Shown here: positions 12,782 through 22,345 of the stretch, piece by piece
How the letters are laid out: the number at the start of each line of letters is the position of its first letter
Position numbering within the stretch: position 1 is the stretch's first letter
Assembly: GCA_002811645.1 (NCBI GenBank)
Contig: PDIP01000116.1
Location: forward strand, 21,700-53,123
Length of the DNA stretch: 31,424 nt
Reading direction: 5' to 3'
Source: Corallochytrium limacisporum
Lineage: Eukaryota > Opisthokonta
Program-made: the position numbers and the translations under genes
The notes under the pieces: model-generated
Seen by the model: the letters and a program-made list of their open reading frames with translations, nothing else
Told to the model about the DNA's origin: nothing
Database searches by the model: none

Positions 12782-14620
12782 ATGGGCCAGACCGAACAAA
12801 TCACGCCGCGCACGAAAGCACGGCTTCTGAGGTTTGCAGATCTGAACGAAGAACAGAATCGGACATTGACTGAAAAGAACAAAGAGTATGGTAGGGCACT
12901 TGTGGATGCCGAGGACCACGGCATGGATCCACCTACTCCGGATAGCACAGCAGAAGAAATCTACCGCCATCCTGTGGGAACGGATGTGCTGAGACGGGGA
13001 AGTCATCCGTTTGGAATCAAACCCCTAGGCAACGTATACGATATTGGAGGACCCGCAGTGGCACTGCGGCGCAGGAGGGAATCGCTGGGTGCTTTGGCAG
13101 TACTTTCGGACGAGCTTCTCGTGGAAATCTTGGGATTGTTGGACAATGGTCAGGATATGGCGCAGTTTATGGAAGCTTCAAAGTATTGCTATGCCTATGG
13201 TGGACAGGAAGATCTGTGGCGGAATCTGAATTTCATGAACGATGGGCAGACGTTGGGACGATTCATCTACTCACCACCAAATTGGCGTCATACTTACATT
13301 CACCGCTACACGCGACATCAATTGCAGAAGCAAAATGTCAGCGAAAGGAAGAGCGTAGATGAACAGGAAGTGATAGAGCGGTGTAGCTATTGTCGGACAG
13401 GATCTCAGTCCCTGGCGCGTGCGACCGCTGACGATCTGTGTAGTCGACTGCTGTTCACGCCCTGGCACTACGCATCCCTCGCTCTGAGCACGAACTGGCG
13501 CGGCGGTGCTTACGATAAGATTCCCAAAGTCAAAGGACTAAGCGTGGAAGAATTTCACAGCCGCTATGGACAACCAAACAAGCCGGTTGTTCTGCAAGAC
13601 GCCATGGATGAATGGGCCATTAAAGAATCGTGGGCGGTGGATGGAAGCGCCATAGTTTCCGAAAATAATGCCAGCAAATCTTGGCTTGAAACGTACGCAA
13701 AGGAAGTGTTGTTTGAGGCTGAAGGTGCGCAGATAGCTCTAGCAGATTTCCTCACTTACAGCCGGACATGCATAGAAGAGAGTCCACTGTATCTTTTCTG
13801 CAAAGATTTCATCAAACGTGCACCAAAAATGGCTGAAGGCTGGGAGGTACCCCCTTACTTTCGACGTGATCTCTTTGCAGTGCTCGGTGAGAGGCGTCCG
13901 GACTATCGTTGGCTCATTGTTGGTCCGGCGCGCAGTGGCTCGACCTTCCACAAGGATCCGAATGCCACCAGTGCCTGGAACGCAGTGGTCAAAGGGCGTA
14001 AGCTGTGGGTCATGTTCCCCCCATCTGTGAAGGCACCACCAGGCGTCATACCAAGCGAAGACGGCAGCAATGTATCCACCCCGCTCAGCGTCCTAGAATG
14101 GTTTGATCAGTACTATCCCCTATGCGCAGACCTTCCACCGCATGAACAGCCGATCGAGTGCATATGTGAGGAAGGTGAGCTCATGTTTATTCCGCATGGT
14201 TGGTGGCATGCAGTGCTCAATTTGGACTTTAGTATTGCCCTTACCCAGAACTATGTGGATGAGCACAACTTAGCCAACGTTCTACACTTCCTACGGCATC
14301 AGAAGAATGCTATATCTGGTCTGGGCTGCGGTGACCTGGAGACACAGAAGCGCGTAGATGGCATTGCGGAGGAATTTGAGCAGGCCTTGCGGATCCATTC
14401 ATCTCAGACTCAAGAGTGGCTTGAGGGTGCACTGCGGGACCTGGCATCGCGGGAGCGAGTAGTGCTAGATCACGGATCTGCAGAGAAGGCAGCAGTGAAA
14501 CGCCGCAAGGTCGACGAGGGCCAGGGAGACAGTGCCAACGATACCATCAAATCAAGTGCATGGGAGGCACTGACCGCAGATGCACATAATGATAGTGAAG
14601 AGTTTTCCTTTGGCTTTTAG
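12782..14620 (+). CDS. F-box and JmjC domain protein, JMJD6-like oxygenase
   Basis: This 612-residue protein joins an F-box (about residues 104-150, LSDELLVEILGLL core) to a JmjC domain. JmjC proteins of this type are Fe(II)/2-oxoglutarate-dependent hydroxylases or demethylases; JMJD6 itself hydroxylates lysines in RNA-splicing proteins. The Fe ligands are H390, D392 and H476, and K407 is the likely 2-oxoglutarate contact. Their spacing (2, 86 and 17 from the first His) equals H187/D189/H273/K204 of human JMJD6. The surrounding blocks (GPARSGSTFHKDP, TSAWNAVVKGRKLW, GWWHAVLNLD) also match. The F-box suggests an SCF substrate adaptor. F-box plus JmjC proteins are known in plants and fungi, whereas human JMJD6 has no F-box. 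The frame is open 13 codons upstream from a GTG; the ATG was preferred. A basic KRRK patch near the C-terminus may be a nuclear localisation signal. Confidence 0.93.
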   Translation: MGQTEQITPRTKARLLRFADLNEEQNRTLTEKNKEYGRALVDAEDHGMDPPTPDSTAEEIYRHPVGTDVLRRGSHPFGIKPLGNVYDIGGPAVALRRRRESLGALAVLSDELLVEILGLLDNGQDMAQFMEASKYCYAYGGQEDLWRNLNFMNDGQTLGRFIYSPPNWRHTYIHRYTRHQLQKQNVSERKSVDEQEVIERCSYCRTGSQSLARATADDLCSRLLFTPWHYASLALSTNWRGGAYDKIPKVKGLSVEEFHSRYGQPNKPVVLQDAMDEWAIKESWAVDGSAIVSENNASKSWLETYAKEVLFEAEGAQIALADFLTYSRTCIEESPLYLFCKDFIKRAPKMAEGWEVPPYFRRDLFAVLGERRPDYRWLIVGPARSGSTFHKDPNATSAWNAVVKGRKLWVMFPPSVKAPPGVIPSEDGSNVSTPLSVLEWFDQYYPLCADLPPHEQPIECICEEGELMFIPHGWWHAVLNLDFSIALTQNYVDEHNLANVLHFLRHQKNAISGLGCGDLETQKRVDGIAEEFEQALRIHSSQTQEWLEGALRDLASRERVVLDHGSAEKAAVKRRKVDEGQGDSANDTIKSSAWEALTADAHNDSEEFSFGF

Positions 14621-14687
14621 AGCTTGCTGAATCGATCAACACGTTAGTATTGTGTTATGTATAGTTTTGTTCTAGGTCTCAATTTGT
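14621..14687. other. 67-bp convergent gap, overlapping 3' ends likely
   Basis: The stops of the JmjC gene and the LONRF gene are 67 bp apart on opposite strands. No canonical AATAAA lies in the gap on either strand, although it is AT-rich. The two 3' UTRs must therefore be very short or overlap. Confidence 0.7.
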
Positions 14688-17486
14688 TTACATGATATTA
14701 CAGGAGAGACTGCTGCTATGATCATCGGCCAACCTCACCTGATTGAACAGGTTGGTAACCGTTCGCAGTCGTTTAACGGTGTCTGTAGTCTCAACCAGTG
14801 GGTATTTCATGTGGTCATGCAATGGTAAGAGGGCGAGCAACCAGAGACCCATTTTCTCAGGATCCTCGCCCGGCACCTCACCAAATCTCTCGCGGAAGGC
14901 GTCATCGTCTGTACCATCACCAAGCATGTTACCAATATGAGAAGCAATCTCACGGGCATGATCCATGTACTGCTGCACGTCGTCCTCATTCGGATCCACA
15001 GGATCGTCCTGGATCCACTCGACCTCGCCAACGTGATAACCGTCTTTCATACCGCGTTCAATCACCTTGAAGCGACGCACGCCGACACAATCCACCAGCG
15101 ACCGACCGTCAGGCAGCATGGTCAGGTTACGAATATACAGAAGAACACCAACGTCCATGAATGATCCAGCGGGAGATGGCAGACACATTCCAAATTGACG
15201 AGTGCCAGTTTCCACACATCGCCGCATCATCAAGCGGTACCGCGGTTCAAAGATGTGGAGTGGACAAGGAATGCCCGGGTAGGCCAAAGTGCATACGAAC
15301 AAGGGGATGTTCTGTGATGTTTCTTCTTCCTCTTCGTACTGTTTGGTGCGTTCCTCATATTCTTTATCAAAGCGCATCTTGATGAACTGCTCGAGCACGC
15401 GGTTCACACCGTGTCGCTCGGTGAGGTATCCCGGCAGCTCGCTGCGGCAGAATGGACAGCTAGAGCTATGGTCAAGGGTACGACTCAGACATCCGCGACA
15501 GTATGTGTGCCCGCAGGACGTTGTTGTGGGCATGTGCAACAGATTCAGACAGAGCTGGCATTCCAAGTCGGTCCTGGCATCCTCTGGGTGATACACACTA
15601 GCACTGTCGTACAGCCTTCTGCGTTTGCTAGGAGAAGGAGGTGGGTGCCCAATCGCCCCGGAGGACGTACCATCGTCAGTGGGTTTGCCATATATGTCCA
15701 TCAGGGCGCTCAATGAAATTTTGCACGTCGCATCTCCGGTGCGATGGTACAATTGAGCAAGACGCTGGAGACAGATCATAACCGTGTTGAGTGTGCGGCG
15801 CATGGCACCGCCAAGGAGATGGCCGTTCATGGCCTGTGTTAGCGCGCTCTTCGCAGTCGCAATTTGCTCACCTGTGGACATTGTAGGATCGGAATAGCTA
15901 TGCTTGACTAAAGCTTGTGCCAGGGCAAGTTGTCCCTTGCCATTCCGCGGCTGCTTTTTGATGGCATCTTGGGCAAAGGAAGTGCCTTTCTCAGTGTTGC
16001 CGATCTTTGTATTAACCAATGATCGTGTAACGTCCGTGTACTGCGATCCTGGAAATAGCTCTGCTGCACGGTCTAATTCCTCCAAGGCCTTCAAGACTTT
16101 CGCGCGAATACGTAACCGCTCTTCATCTGGCATGGAGAACGATGCGTTGGTGATGGTGTTGTTACGATTGCTTTCAAGGGTTCTGGTTGATACAGCTGCA
16201 CTGCTGTTGCTTTCCATCGTCTTACTTTGCTGCGAAATGTTTGTGCCATCCGTGGATGGATGAACGGGCGCATCCTTCAATATGTCGTGCAGGATCTGCA
16301 ACTCCGAATAGAGATCCGCAGCCAAAAAGTTGCGCTCATGGGCCCTGACATACCGCCTGCTGAAGCGATCCCGGATAAGCTGTTCCTCTGCACTCATAGA
16401 CGTAGTTGACCGAATACTATCCGTGCGAGTACGAGCCCTGTTTATTTCTGGGCCCGTTCCTGTCCCTTCAGTCGCTGTGTGATCCTCTGTTCCCTCGGTA
16501 GTTGGGTCCTCCTGCGGCTCTTGGTCGTCTTCTGCCCGGTGATCCGCTTCTGCTTCCTGCTCACTGTCTTCGTCATTGACATCTGCAGCCAGCCGAACGA
16601 GATCTGAGGTGAGGCCACTGAGCTGTGTTGATCCGTTGCCCGTAGCCTCCTGGATGCGCTGCAATATTGCAGTGATAGCACTTTGCATGACGGGCCGCCC
16701 GTTGGTAGCAGAAGCGGAGGCCCCTGATCCCTTTCGACACGTTGTCCACGCTAGTTCATGCCGCGTGAGCTCATTGTTGACATCAAATAGAATATTATAA
16801 GCTTGTCCTTCACTGGGAAAGGCCTTTTCAATCACCAACTTCAAGGTCACACAGCTGGAACTTCCGAAAGTATAGGGTAGCAGTGAGTTGCAAATTTCGC
16901 AGGTGCGGCTGCGCCAGGGCTCATCAATGCAAGTTCTGCAGAATGTATGTCCACAGAGTGCTGTCACTGGGTCAAAGAGAAGATTTGAGCACTTAAGACA
17001 CTCAAAGGCATTGATGTCCTGCTCTCTGCTGTCCAGTGGATTCTTGTGAATCAGTTGATGGGCCTCTGCATGTTTCCGCAAACGGTCCCTGAGTAGTACA
17101 GCCATCACGGTCATTGGCATGCTTAGTGCATGGAGATCGATAGCACGGTCAGCCTTTGGCACGAACGCATTGAAAAGATCTTCAAATGCCTCGTCAAATC
17201 GTTCCATGCGACGAAGACATTCTCCCCGTTCACTCTGTAGCTCAATCAACAGCTGCTCCTTCTCCCACACAGAGATACTGCCTTCCCGGGCCTGGGCCTC
17301 AACCTTGGCCTTCTCTCCTGAGATTCGTTCAAGGGCCTGTGAGTATTCCTTGGCTGCGTAATGTGCCCTCAAGTCTTCAACGATGGCCATGAAACCGATA
17401 TCACTGCGAGGGGTAGCAGGTTCGGCAGGAGAGTCATCCCCATCTTGACCAGCATTTTTGGGTCGTGACTTCCTGGGGTCTGCCAT
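14688..17486 (-). CDS. LONRF-like RING/TPR/LON N-terminal domain protein
   Basis: This 932-residue protein has the layout of LONRF proteins (LON peptidase N-terminal domain and RING finger proteins), probable E3 ubiquitin ligases without protease activity. N-terminal helical repeats of TPR type (about 35-130) precede RING1 (C163, C166, C178, H180, C183, C186, C196, C199). An acidic, Asp/Glu-rich linker (about 300-350) and a second TPR-like region (about 470-610) follow. RING2 is C643, C646, C658, H660, C663, C666, C677, C680. The LON substrate-binding domain (about 727-920) has the family signature PLHIFEPRYRLMMRRC. There is no AAA+ or Ser-Lys protease domain, so it is not Lon itself. It is longer than human LONRFs (about 750) because of the linkers. 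It starts at an ATG and is convergent with the JmjC gene. A CAGGTGAGG resembling a splice donor lies near the 3' end, so the last dozen residues are less certain. Confidence 0.93.
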   Translation of the reverse strand: MADPRKSRPKNAGQDGDDSPAEPATPRSDIGFMAIVEDLRAHYAAKEYSQALERISGEKAKVEAQAREGSISVWEKEQLLIELQSERGECLRRMERFDEAFEDLFNAFVPKADRAIDLHALSMPMTVMAVLLRDRLRKHAEAHQLIHKNPLDSREQDINAFECLKCSNLLFDPVTALCGHTFCRTCIDEPWRSRTCEICNSLLPYTFGSSSCVTLKLVIEKAFPSEGQAYNILFDVNNELTRHELAWTTCRKGSGASASATNGRPVMQSAITAILQRIQEATGNGSTQLSGLTSDLVRLAADVNDEDSEQEAEADHRAEDDQEPQEDPTTEGTEDHTATEGTGTGPEINRARTRTDSIRSTTSMSAEEQLIRDRFSRRYVRAHERNFLAADLYSELQILHDILKDAPVHPSTDGTNISQQSKTMESNSSAAVSTRTLESNRNNTITNASFSMPDEERLRIRAKVLKALEELDRAAELFPGSQYTDVTRSLVNTKIGNTEKGTSFAQDAIKKQPRNGKGQLALAQALVKHSYSDPTMSTGEQIATAKSALTQAMNGHLLGGAMRRTLNTVMICLQRLAQLYHRTGDATCKISLSALMDIYGKPTDDGTSSGAIGHPPPSPSKRRRLYDSASVYHPEDARTDLECQLCLNLLHMPTTTSCGHTYCRGCLSRTLDHSSSCPFCRSELPGYLTERHGVNRVLEQFIKMRFDKEYEERTKQYEEEEETSQNIPLFVCTLAYPGIPCPLHIFEPRYRLMMRRCVETGTRQFGMCLPSPAGSFMDVGVLLYIRNLTMLPDGRSLVDCVGVRRFKVIERGMKDGYHVGEVEWIQDDPVDPNEDDVQQYMDHAREIASHIGNMLGDGTDDDAFRERFGEVPGEDPEKMGLWLLALLPLHDHMKYPLVETTDTVKRLRTVTNLFNQVRLADDHSSSLSCNIM

Positions 17487-19995
17487 CGTCCCTCTTGATA
17501 TCGGCTATGGCTGTAATATACTAAACTCCACTCTAGAGTGTTTGTGGTGCACCTATGTGATCACCATCTCTTTTGATTTACCGTTGACAGTCAAGGCGCT
17601 CGCACCTCCAAATCAAACTATAGCACATGACCTTGAATGTCGCTGTATTACAACAAAAATCTTTTCAGAAGTACCCACACAACGGAAAAGGGTTGTGTGA
17701 TCAGCAGAGCTGGGCAGTGCGTCAATAAGGACGAACGCTGACGCTGGTTCATCTCTCCTTCCGATGCAAGTCGGGCACCAGATGGAGACTGCTGCACATC
17801 ACCGGGACACCGCCATCCCAGAGGAGCCGGGGGTGTGCCCAATGCCAGCCAAGTGGTCGCGTCCGAATGGTATCTCCCAGTTTATCCCCCCTGCCGCTAC
17901 AGCCTTGCATGAAGGGGTTTCCGCCGGTGTCTGCAGTACCCCACACTCGCCAGCAGCGGTCCCCGTCGGTCAGGTGCCGTCAGGGGCTCGAATCCGAACT
18001 AAACTGCTGCCACAGCTCGGTACGATACCCAGTGTGGGCCTATTCTCTCACTATTGAATTGCAGCTGGAAGGGGAAAGGAAAATTTAGGGGCTGTTCCTC
18101 GCTATCTCCTCCCGGGCGGGACTACAGTATTCTACGGGCCCGGCTTAGGTTGTCGTCTGAACGAGGAGTGTGCTAAAGCGGGGCCCAAAAGAGGGGGGTA
18201 GGGGGGAGTGTGAGAGGCGGGAGTGAGCCTTGCCGAGATTATGTGGGTCTCACTTTCTTCTGCAACATCATTAGCTAATTAGTGATCCCATGTTAGGGTA
18301 ATCAGCTATAAAGTCTCTGCAAGTTGAGCGGGCTGCTGATATTTTGGGTTTAGTCCTGGTAAGGGGTCTGCAGTTTGTGCGTGGGTGTGATGATGTGGCC
18401 TGCAGTCAGGGACGGTAATCTCTACCATGGCCGGATAGGCAAGTATGGAAAGCATTGTTCTCTGTGTGTACATACACGCTGAGAGAAGCAGGTGCTATCA
18501 ACAACACTTTGGTGATGTGAAAGCAGGATGAGAAGTCCCAGCAGGCAATGTGAAAACTGCAGAATCTGCGTGGGGAAGGCAAGACATGCCCAGCGTGCAG
18601 GAGCAGCAGGCTGGGTTTGGTTCGGAGCGGGCAAATTCCTGACCGGGCTGCGGGAAGAAAAAAGTTACTCATTCATATCAATTCAAAAAACATATAGAGT
18701 ACACATAGCACAAAAGCACACGGATATACACTCATGAATGAATCGGTCACCAAAGCTATGCTGTCCAAAATTTGCAATTCGCGGAGAGAGCCGATGCAAC
18801 TGTGTCTCATTTCCGTGCACAGGGGCGTGCTCAATGTATAATGTGACGATAACACAAACAACCGGGCCAACCGTGGCTACTCCCGATATGATCCAATGGC
18901 TACTACAGTCGACAAACCAAACACAGGTCAACACGGACCAATTGCCTCCACTCGCCCGGGCCCTCCGGCCGTCGTTACCGCAAAAGACTGTGGTACCAGC
19001 GCGACAAATGGCCAATATTTCTTCACTTTCTTCTAATATTTTTTCCCGTCTTCTCTCCCCGCACGATGCCCCCGGCGAAAACACGCAGGATAAATCCAGC
19101 CGGCGGAAGTTTGCCCGTACTGGTCTTATGGGAACTTGCTCTCTTGGAGGTGATATGGGAAATTGGACAGGTATCCCCTGAACAAACCCCAATCCGTACT
19201 CTGTTCTCAACCGGGGAAGTGAGGAACCCGCAGCCCCAAAGTTCGGCACAACCTTCGAAGCTCTTTGTTTGCTCCGCCAAGTTTTGGGAACAATAAACAG
19301 CCATTGAGTTCGAGTGGTTCCATACTGAAAGTGCTGGATATGCAATCCGATGTTGTCTTAGGTTTAGCCATTCCTCCGTCTGCCGTAGGGTCGCTGTGTT
19401 GTGCACCACGGTGGTAACTCACCCGATCGCTGAGTTGCGGAACAAGTCGCTTGGGTGTGTTTCGCTTGTGGGTGTGTATGTTTGTGCGTAGGAAAGGGAA
19501 AAAGAACGGTTGGTCTGACCCCGGCAGAAGTGGGCAAGTTTGGGCAAAGTGTAGCCGCCTCGGCTTGTGTTTTGATCGAACGGTAGGGACTGCGCAGCGG
19601 TTCCCATTCCGTCAGTACTGTAGAGGTTGTGGAGTCGGTGTGGTATGGAATAAGCAAAAAAAATAACTCACCGCGTACACAACTCGTGGCAGGGATTTGT
19701 AGGACACAACAGCGCTGCGGTAGGATATGACTCTTGCGCCGGTAGGTATCATCTGGGCGTGCTTTTGGCAGTCCAAAGTACACTTCAGGGTAGGTGTCAC
19801 GAGCAATGTGACCTACGAGATTGTTCCATGATTTCTGCAAAGCTTGTAACAAAATCATCAAAGTGAGCAGAAAGGTTCTTGAGGCTTGAGACTTTACACA
19901 ACTTGGAAATGATGCCTCCCTATCATCAAATCAGAAGAAAGAACATCAAAACAGAAAGGTTAATTCTGTAAGAAGTTTCATAACAATCAATCAAA
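17487..19995. other. 2.5-kb gap between LONRF and UPF0662-like genes
   Basis: This is the longest stretch without a clear gene. It is upstream of both flanking genes (divergent), so it holds two promoters. It contains GC-rich and G-run sequence (18181-18230), GT-rich stretches (18360-18400, 19440-19490) and a palindrome ATTAGCTAAT at 18270-18279. Open frames of 100-220 codons occur on both strands at 18680-19861. The size of the gap leaves room for a spliced gene, described separately. Confidence 0.5.
18683..19858 (-). CDS. possible spliced minus-strand gene (hypothetical)
   Basis: A speculative multi-exon gene. From an ATG at 19858 the frame reads protein-like (LLQALQKSWNNLVG, then YFGLPKARPDDTYRRK) to a GTGAGT donor at 19671. 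A pyrimidine-rich acceptor ends at 19618, giving a 54-nt intron. The next stretch runs to a second GTGAGT donor at 19422; a CAG acceptor at 19327-19325 opens a further long frame (about 19324-18683). The two donors share the 9-mer GGTGAGTTA. Against it: several frames are open through each putative exon, the reading frame across the junctions is not settled, and codon use (ATA, AGA) in the last part differs from the confident genes. The first exon faintly recalls complex I assembly factors of the NDUFAF2/B17.2 type, but too weakly to name. The extent given is an outer bound. Confidence 0.2.
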
Positions 19996-21075
19996 ATGCC
20001 AAGTGTAGAAGCGGACATGGCGCAAATGACCACTGCGGTTCATGACATCAAAACCCAGGTCTACAAACTTAGTAGGCAGAAGCCCAAGGGTGATATCTTC
20101 ATGCCCAAGGATCTGATGCCGTTCCTGGAACAGCTGTACGAGCTAGATGTCAAGTTGACAGAAGAAGCAGATTCCCATCCCGAGAACAAGAAAGCAGCTA
20201 AGAGTGCAAAGGCTATTCAACACCAGATTGACACTGTGTATGCCAAGATCTGGTCCATGTTGCATGATACTACTCGCGTCGATCCCAGCGCTAGGCCCGT
20301 GGTCGGTCGCCTGCACGAACTATTTGTTCAGCTCCATGACCTCAGCAAACGCGCCTACACGGAAGCTGATGTGCGCGTCTTGCAGGAGCAATTGGTGGAC
20401 ATTGAATCCGGTATGAAGGATGGTAAATTCGTAAACGAGGATGGAGAGATCGTGGAAGGCCAAGCCGTGATTCGGTCCCTGTTGCACTACTGCTTCCGCG
20501 AGGCCCACAACATGCTAATCAAGCTGGAGAGTGTGGATCCTGCCATGCAGCCCACTATGGACAAGGTTGGTGCGATCCGTCGGGCATTGCGTCGAATTCA
20601 TGACAACAGTGATACCATTCCTAACTTGGACCCTCTGAAGCACTCGCTGGATGAGATCGACAGCGAGCGAGATGCTACTGGTTCCTTCCGCATGCAGGAC
20701 GAAATGGGTGAGTGGTTCCTGCCTGCAGGCCAGGCCATGGTCAGTGAGATGCTGGACGACTGCTACGGAATCCTCTATGAATTGCAGTGGTTGCAGGAAG
20801 CCCTGGATAAGGACCTCTTCCTGAAGCACCAAGAACTAATGCAGATTGTCAGCGATTTGCGTAACTGTGACCGTACGGGAGTATTCACTGGCCAGCACAT
20901 CCGGGAGCTGCAGCAGGGACTGCAGACCATTGACAACGAACGGGTAGATGGCAAATGGATGATCCAAGGCCGTTCCGATGTGCCCAAAGGCCAGGCCGAA
21001 CTCACCATGCTACTCGAGGAGGGATTTGAAATTGCGCACAAACTCATCCAGATTCCTGCCAGCATGACTGGTTAG
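19996..21075 (+). CDS. UPF0662/DUF2408-like protein with three internal repeats
   Basis: This 359-residue, all-helical protein resembles the UPF0662 family (DUF2408) of fungi, which includes S. cerevisiae YPL260W and S. pombe C30C2.08; biochemical function is not established. The resemblance rests on the pattern IDxERxDGK, then P-x-GQA, then a helix ending in a leucine-rich stretch, which I recall from fungal members. It occurs three times here, at about residues 127-177, 214-264 and 304-352. There is no signal peptide, membrane segment or zinc motif, so it is probably cytosolic or nuclear. The ATG follows an A-rich leader. It is shorter than the yeast protein (551). It faces the SET gene tail to tail, with 463 bp between stops. 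Confidence 0.75.
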   Translation: MPSVEADMAQMTTAVHDIKTQVYKLSRQKPKGDIFMPKDLMPFLEQLYELDVKLTEEADSHPENKKAAKSAKAIQHQIDTVYAKIWSMLHDTTRVDPSARPVVGRLHELFVQLHDLSKRAYTEADVRVLQEQLVDIESGMKDGKFVNEDGEIVEGQAVIRSLLHYCFREAHNMLIKLESVDPAMQPTMDKVGAIRRALRRIHDNSDTIPNLDPLKHSLDEIDSERDATGSFRMQDEMGEWFLPAGQAMVSEMLDDCYGILYELQWLQEALDKDLFLKHQELMQIVSDLRNCDRTGVFTGQHIRELQQGLQTIDNERVDGKWMIQGRSDVPKGQAELTMLLEEGFEIAHKLIQIPASMTG

Positions 21076-21538
21076 ATTATCAAAGGCAAAGATCCGTTGG
21101 AGGTGAACTCGGAAAAGTTCCGTTATGGAATATTTCAATTGAGATGTCAGTGCAAAATCAAGTTCAGATTATACAAGCACAAGCGTCATAGTCCAAGATC
21201 AAAACCCATAGGTTTACAGACGAGCAAAACAAATGAAAAAGAAATACACAAAACGGTAAGAAACGTAACATGGCAAGTCAGCCACGACGCATTCCCTGTT
21301 GCTGTAACATCCGATGTACGTGCTTTATTGGGTTCGGAAGGTTGGCGTGGAGTGACAATCAATCACATGTCATGTAATGAGTGCTTTTTAAAGATGATGC
21401 TGGAAAAATTCAATGTTAAGCTATGAATGGAAAGAATGTTAAGTGCTTGGTTTGGGTAGTCCGACAGGAGTGCTGTCCGTATGGAACAAACTGGACACAG
21501 ACCACTCGGCTGTACTCAGGAGGTGTTGTCGTTGTCGT
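21076..21538. other. convergent intergenic, 3' ends of UPF0662-like and SET genes
   Basis: This is 463 bp of AT-rich sequence between two stops that face each other. A TTTATT (AATAAA on the minus strand) at about 21324 could serve the SET transcript. No gene or RNA motif is visible. Confidence 0.5.
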
Positions 21539-22309
21539 TTAGTCAGTACTCCCCCGGCTGGAAGCTGCAGGGCTCCACGTCTTAGAAGAGGAAGCGTCTG
21601 AGGCTTCTGCAGCGAAGGCACTGACAGCAGCTGAAACAATGGCCTCCTGCCTGGCCTCGACCTCCTTGGCCACTGGGCTGATCTTCTTCATAGTTGGGTC
21701 CTTGCAGACGTAGCCACGCGAGCTAAAGTAGCCAGGGCCGTAGGTGTAGAATAGCTCTTCACCAGCTTTGATATTGCGAATTGCGTACAGAGCATGGCTC
21801 CATCCAAACTTGTAGTCAGCGCGCATGCGAATGTTGCGGAAGGCCGGGGACGAGTGGTTGATGAAGCGGGTCCAATTGGAGTGAACACCCTGCCACACTC
21901 CCTTAGTGCCGTCTTTAAAGGTTTTGGCCTTGATGTCTTCACCCTTAATGATACGGCCATCGAAGGTCATTAGAAGACCCTCCGGATCAGCAGCGTCACG
22001 ACCACCTGGCTCACCCTCGAAAAGATAGTCCGAATCCTCATTCTCCTTACCACCGCGCTTACCGATGTAGTATCCAACAACAGTGCCACGCTTGATAGGC
22101 ACCAGCGTGTAGGCACCACCACCACCGACCTTGATTTGAGACTGCGCGATGACAACATTTTTGCTGATGTAGTCGGCAGACTCGAGGTACTTACGGTAGC
22201 GCCAGCGGTGAGAGTTCTTGCTGGGCTGCAAATCCGCAGTGGATAACGACTTGGTGCCCTTTTTGCTGCCTCCCTTGAGAGATTTCTCTTTCATGACAGC
22301 AGCAGACAT
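21539..22309 (-). CDS. small SET-domain protein, putative lysine methyltransferase
   Basis: SET proteins transfer methyl groups from S-adenosylmethionine to lysines, often on histones. In this 256-residue protein the SET fold spans about residues 50-195. Its hallmark motifs are NHSS (151-154, preceded by WTRFI) and GEELFYTYG (183-191), which form the cofactor and substrate pocket. A Lys/Ser-rich N-terminus (about 1-40) could direct it to the nucleus. There is no pre-SET domain and no post-SET Cys cluster, and the Ala/Ser-rich tail looks disordered. The substrate cannot be told from the sequence; divergent stand-alone SET proteins may modify non-histone targets. The first ATG lies only 36 bp downstream of the LAMTOR2 stop on the same strand. 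Confidence 0.88.
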   Translation of the reverse strand: MSAAVMKEKSLKGGSKKGTKSLSTADLQPSKNSHRWRYRKYLESADYISKNVVIAQSQIKVGGGGAYTLVPIKRGTVVGYYIGKRGGKENEDSDYLFEGEPGGRDAADPEGLLMTFDGRIIKGEDIKAKTFKDGTKGVWQGVHSNWTRFINHSSPAFRNIRMRADYKFGWSHALYAIRNIKAGEELFYTYGPGYFSSRGYVCKDPTMKKISPVAKEVEARQEAIVSAAVSAFAAEASDASSSKTWSPAASSRGSTD

Positions 22310-22345
22310 GGTTTCTTTGGTTGAACTTTGTAGAAAGCCTTAAAA

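Noticed and set aside
17985-18005. GGCTCGAATCC, T-loop-like sequence
   Set aside because: No matching acceptor stem, D arm or anticodon arm could be drawn around it.
18738-19181. 147-codon plus-strand frame in the large gap
   Set aside because: It overlaps equally open minus-strand frames and has no recognisable motif or typical codon use.
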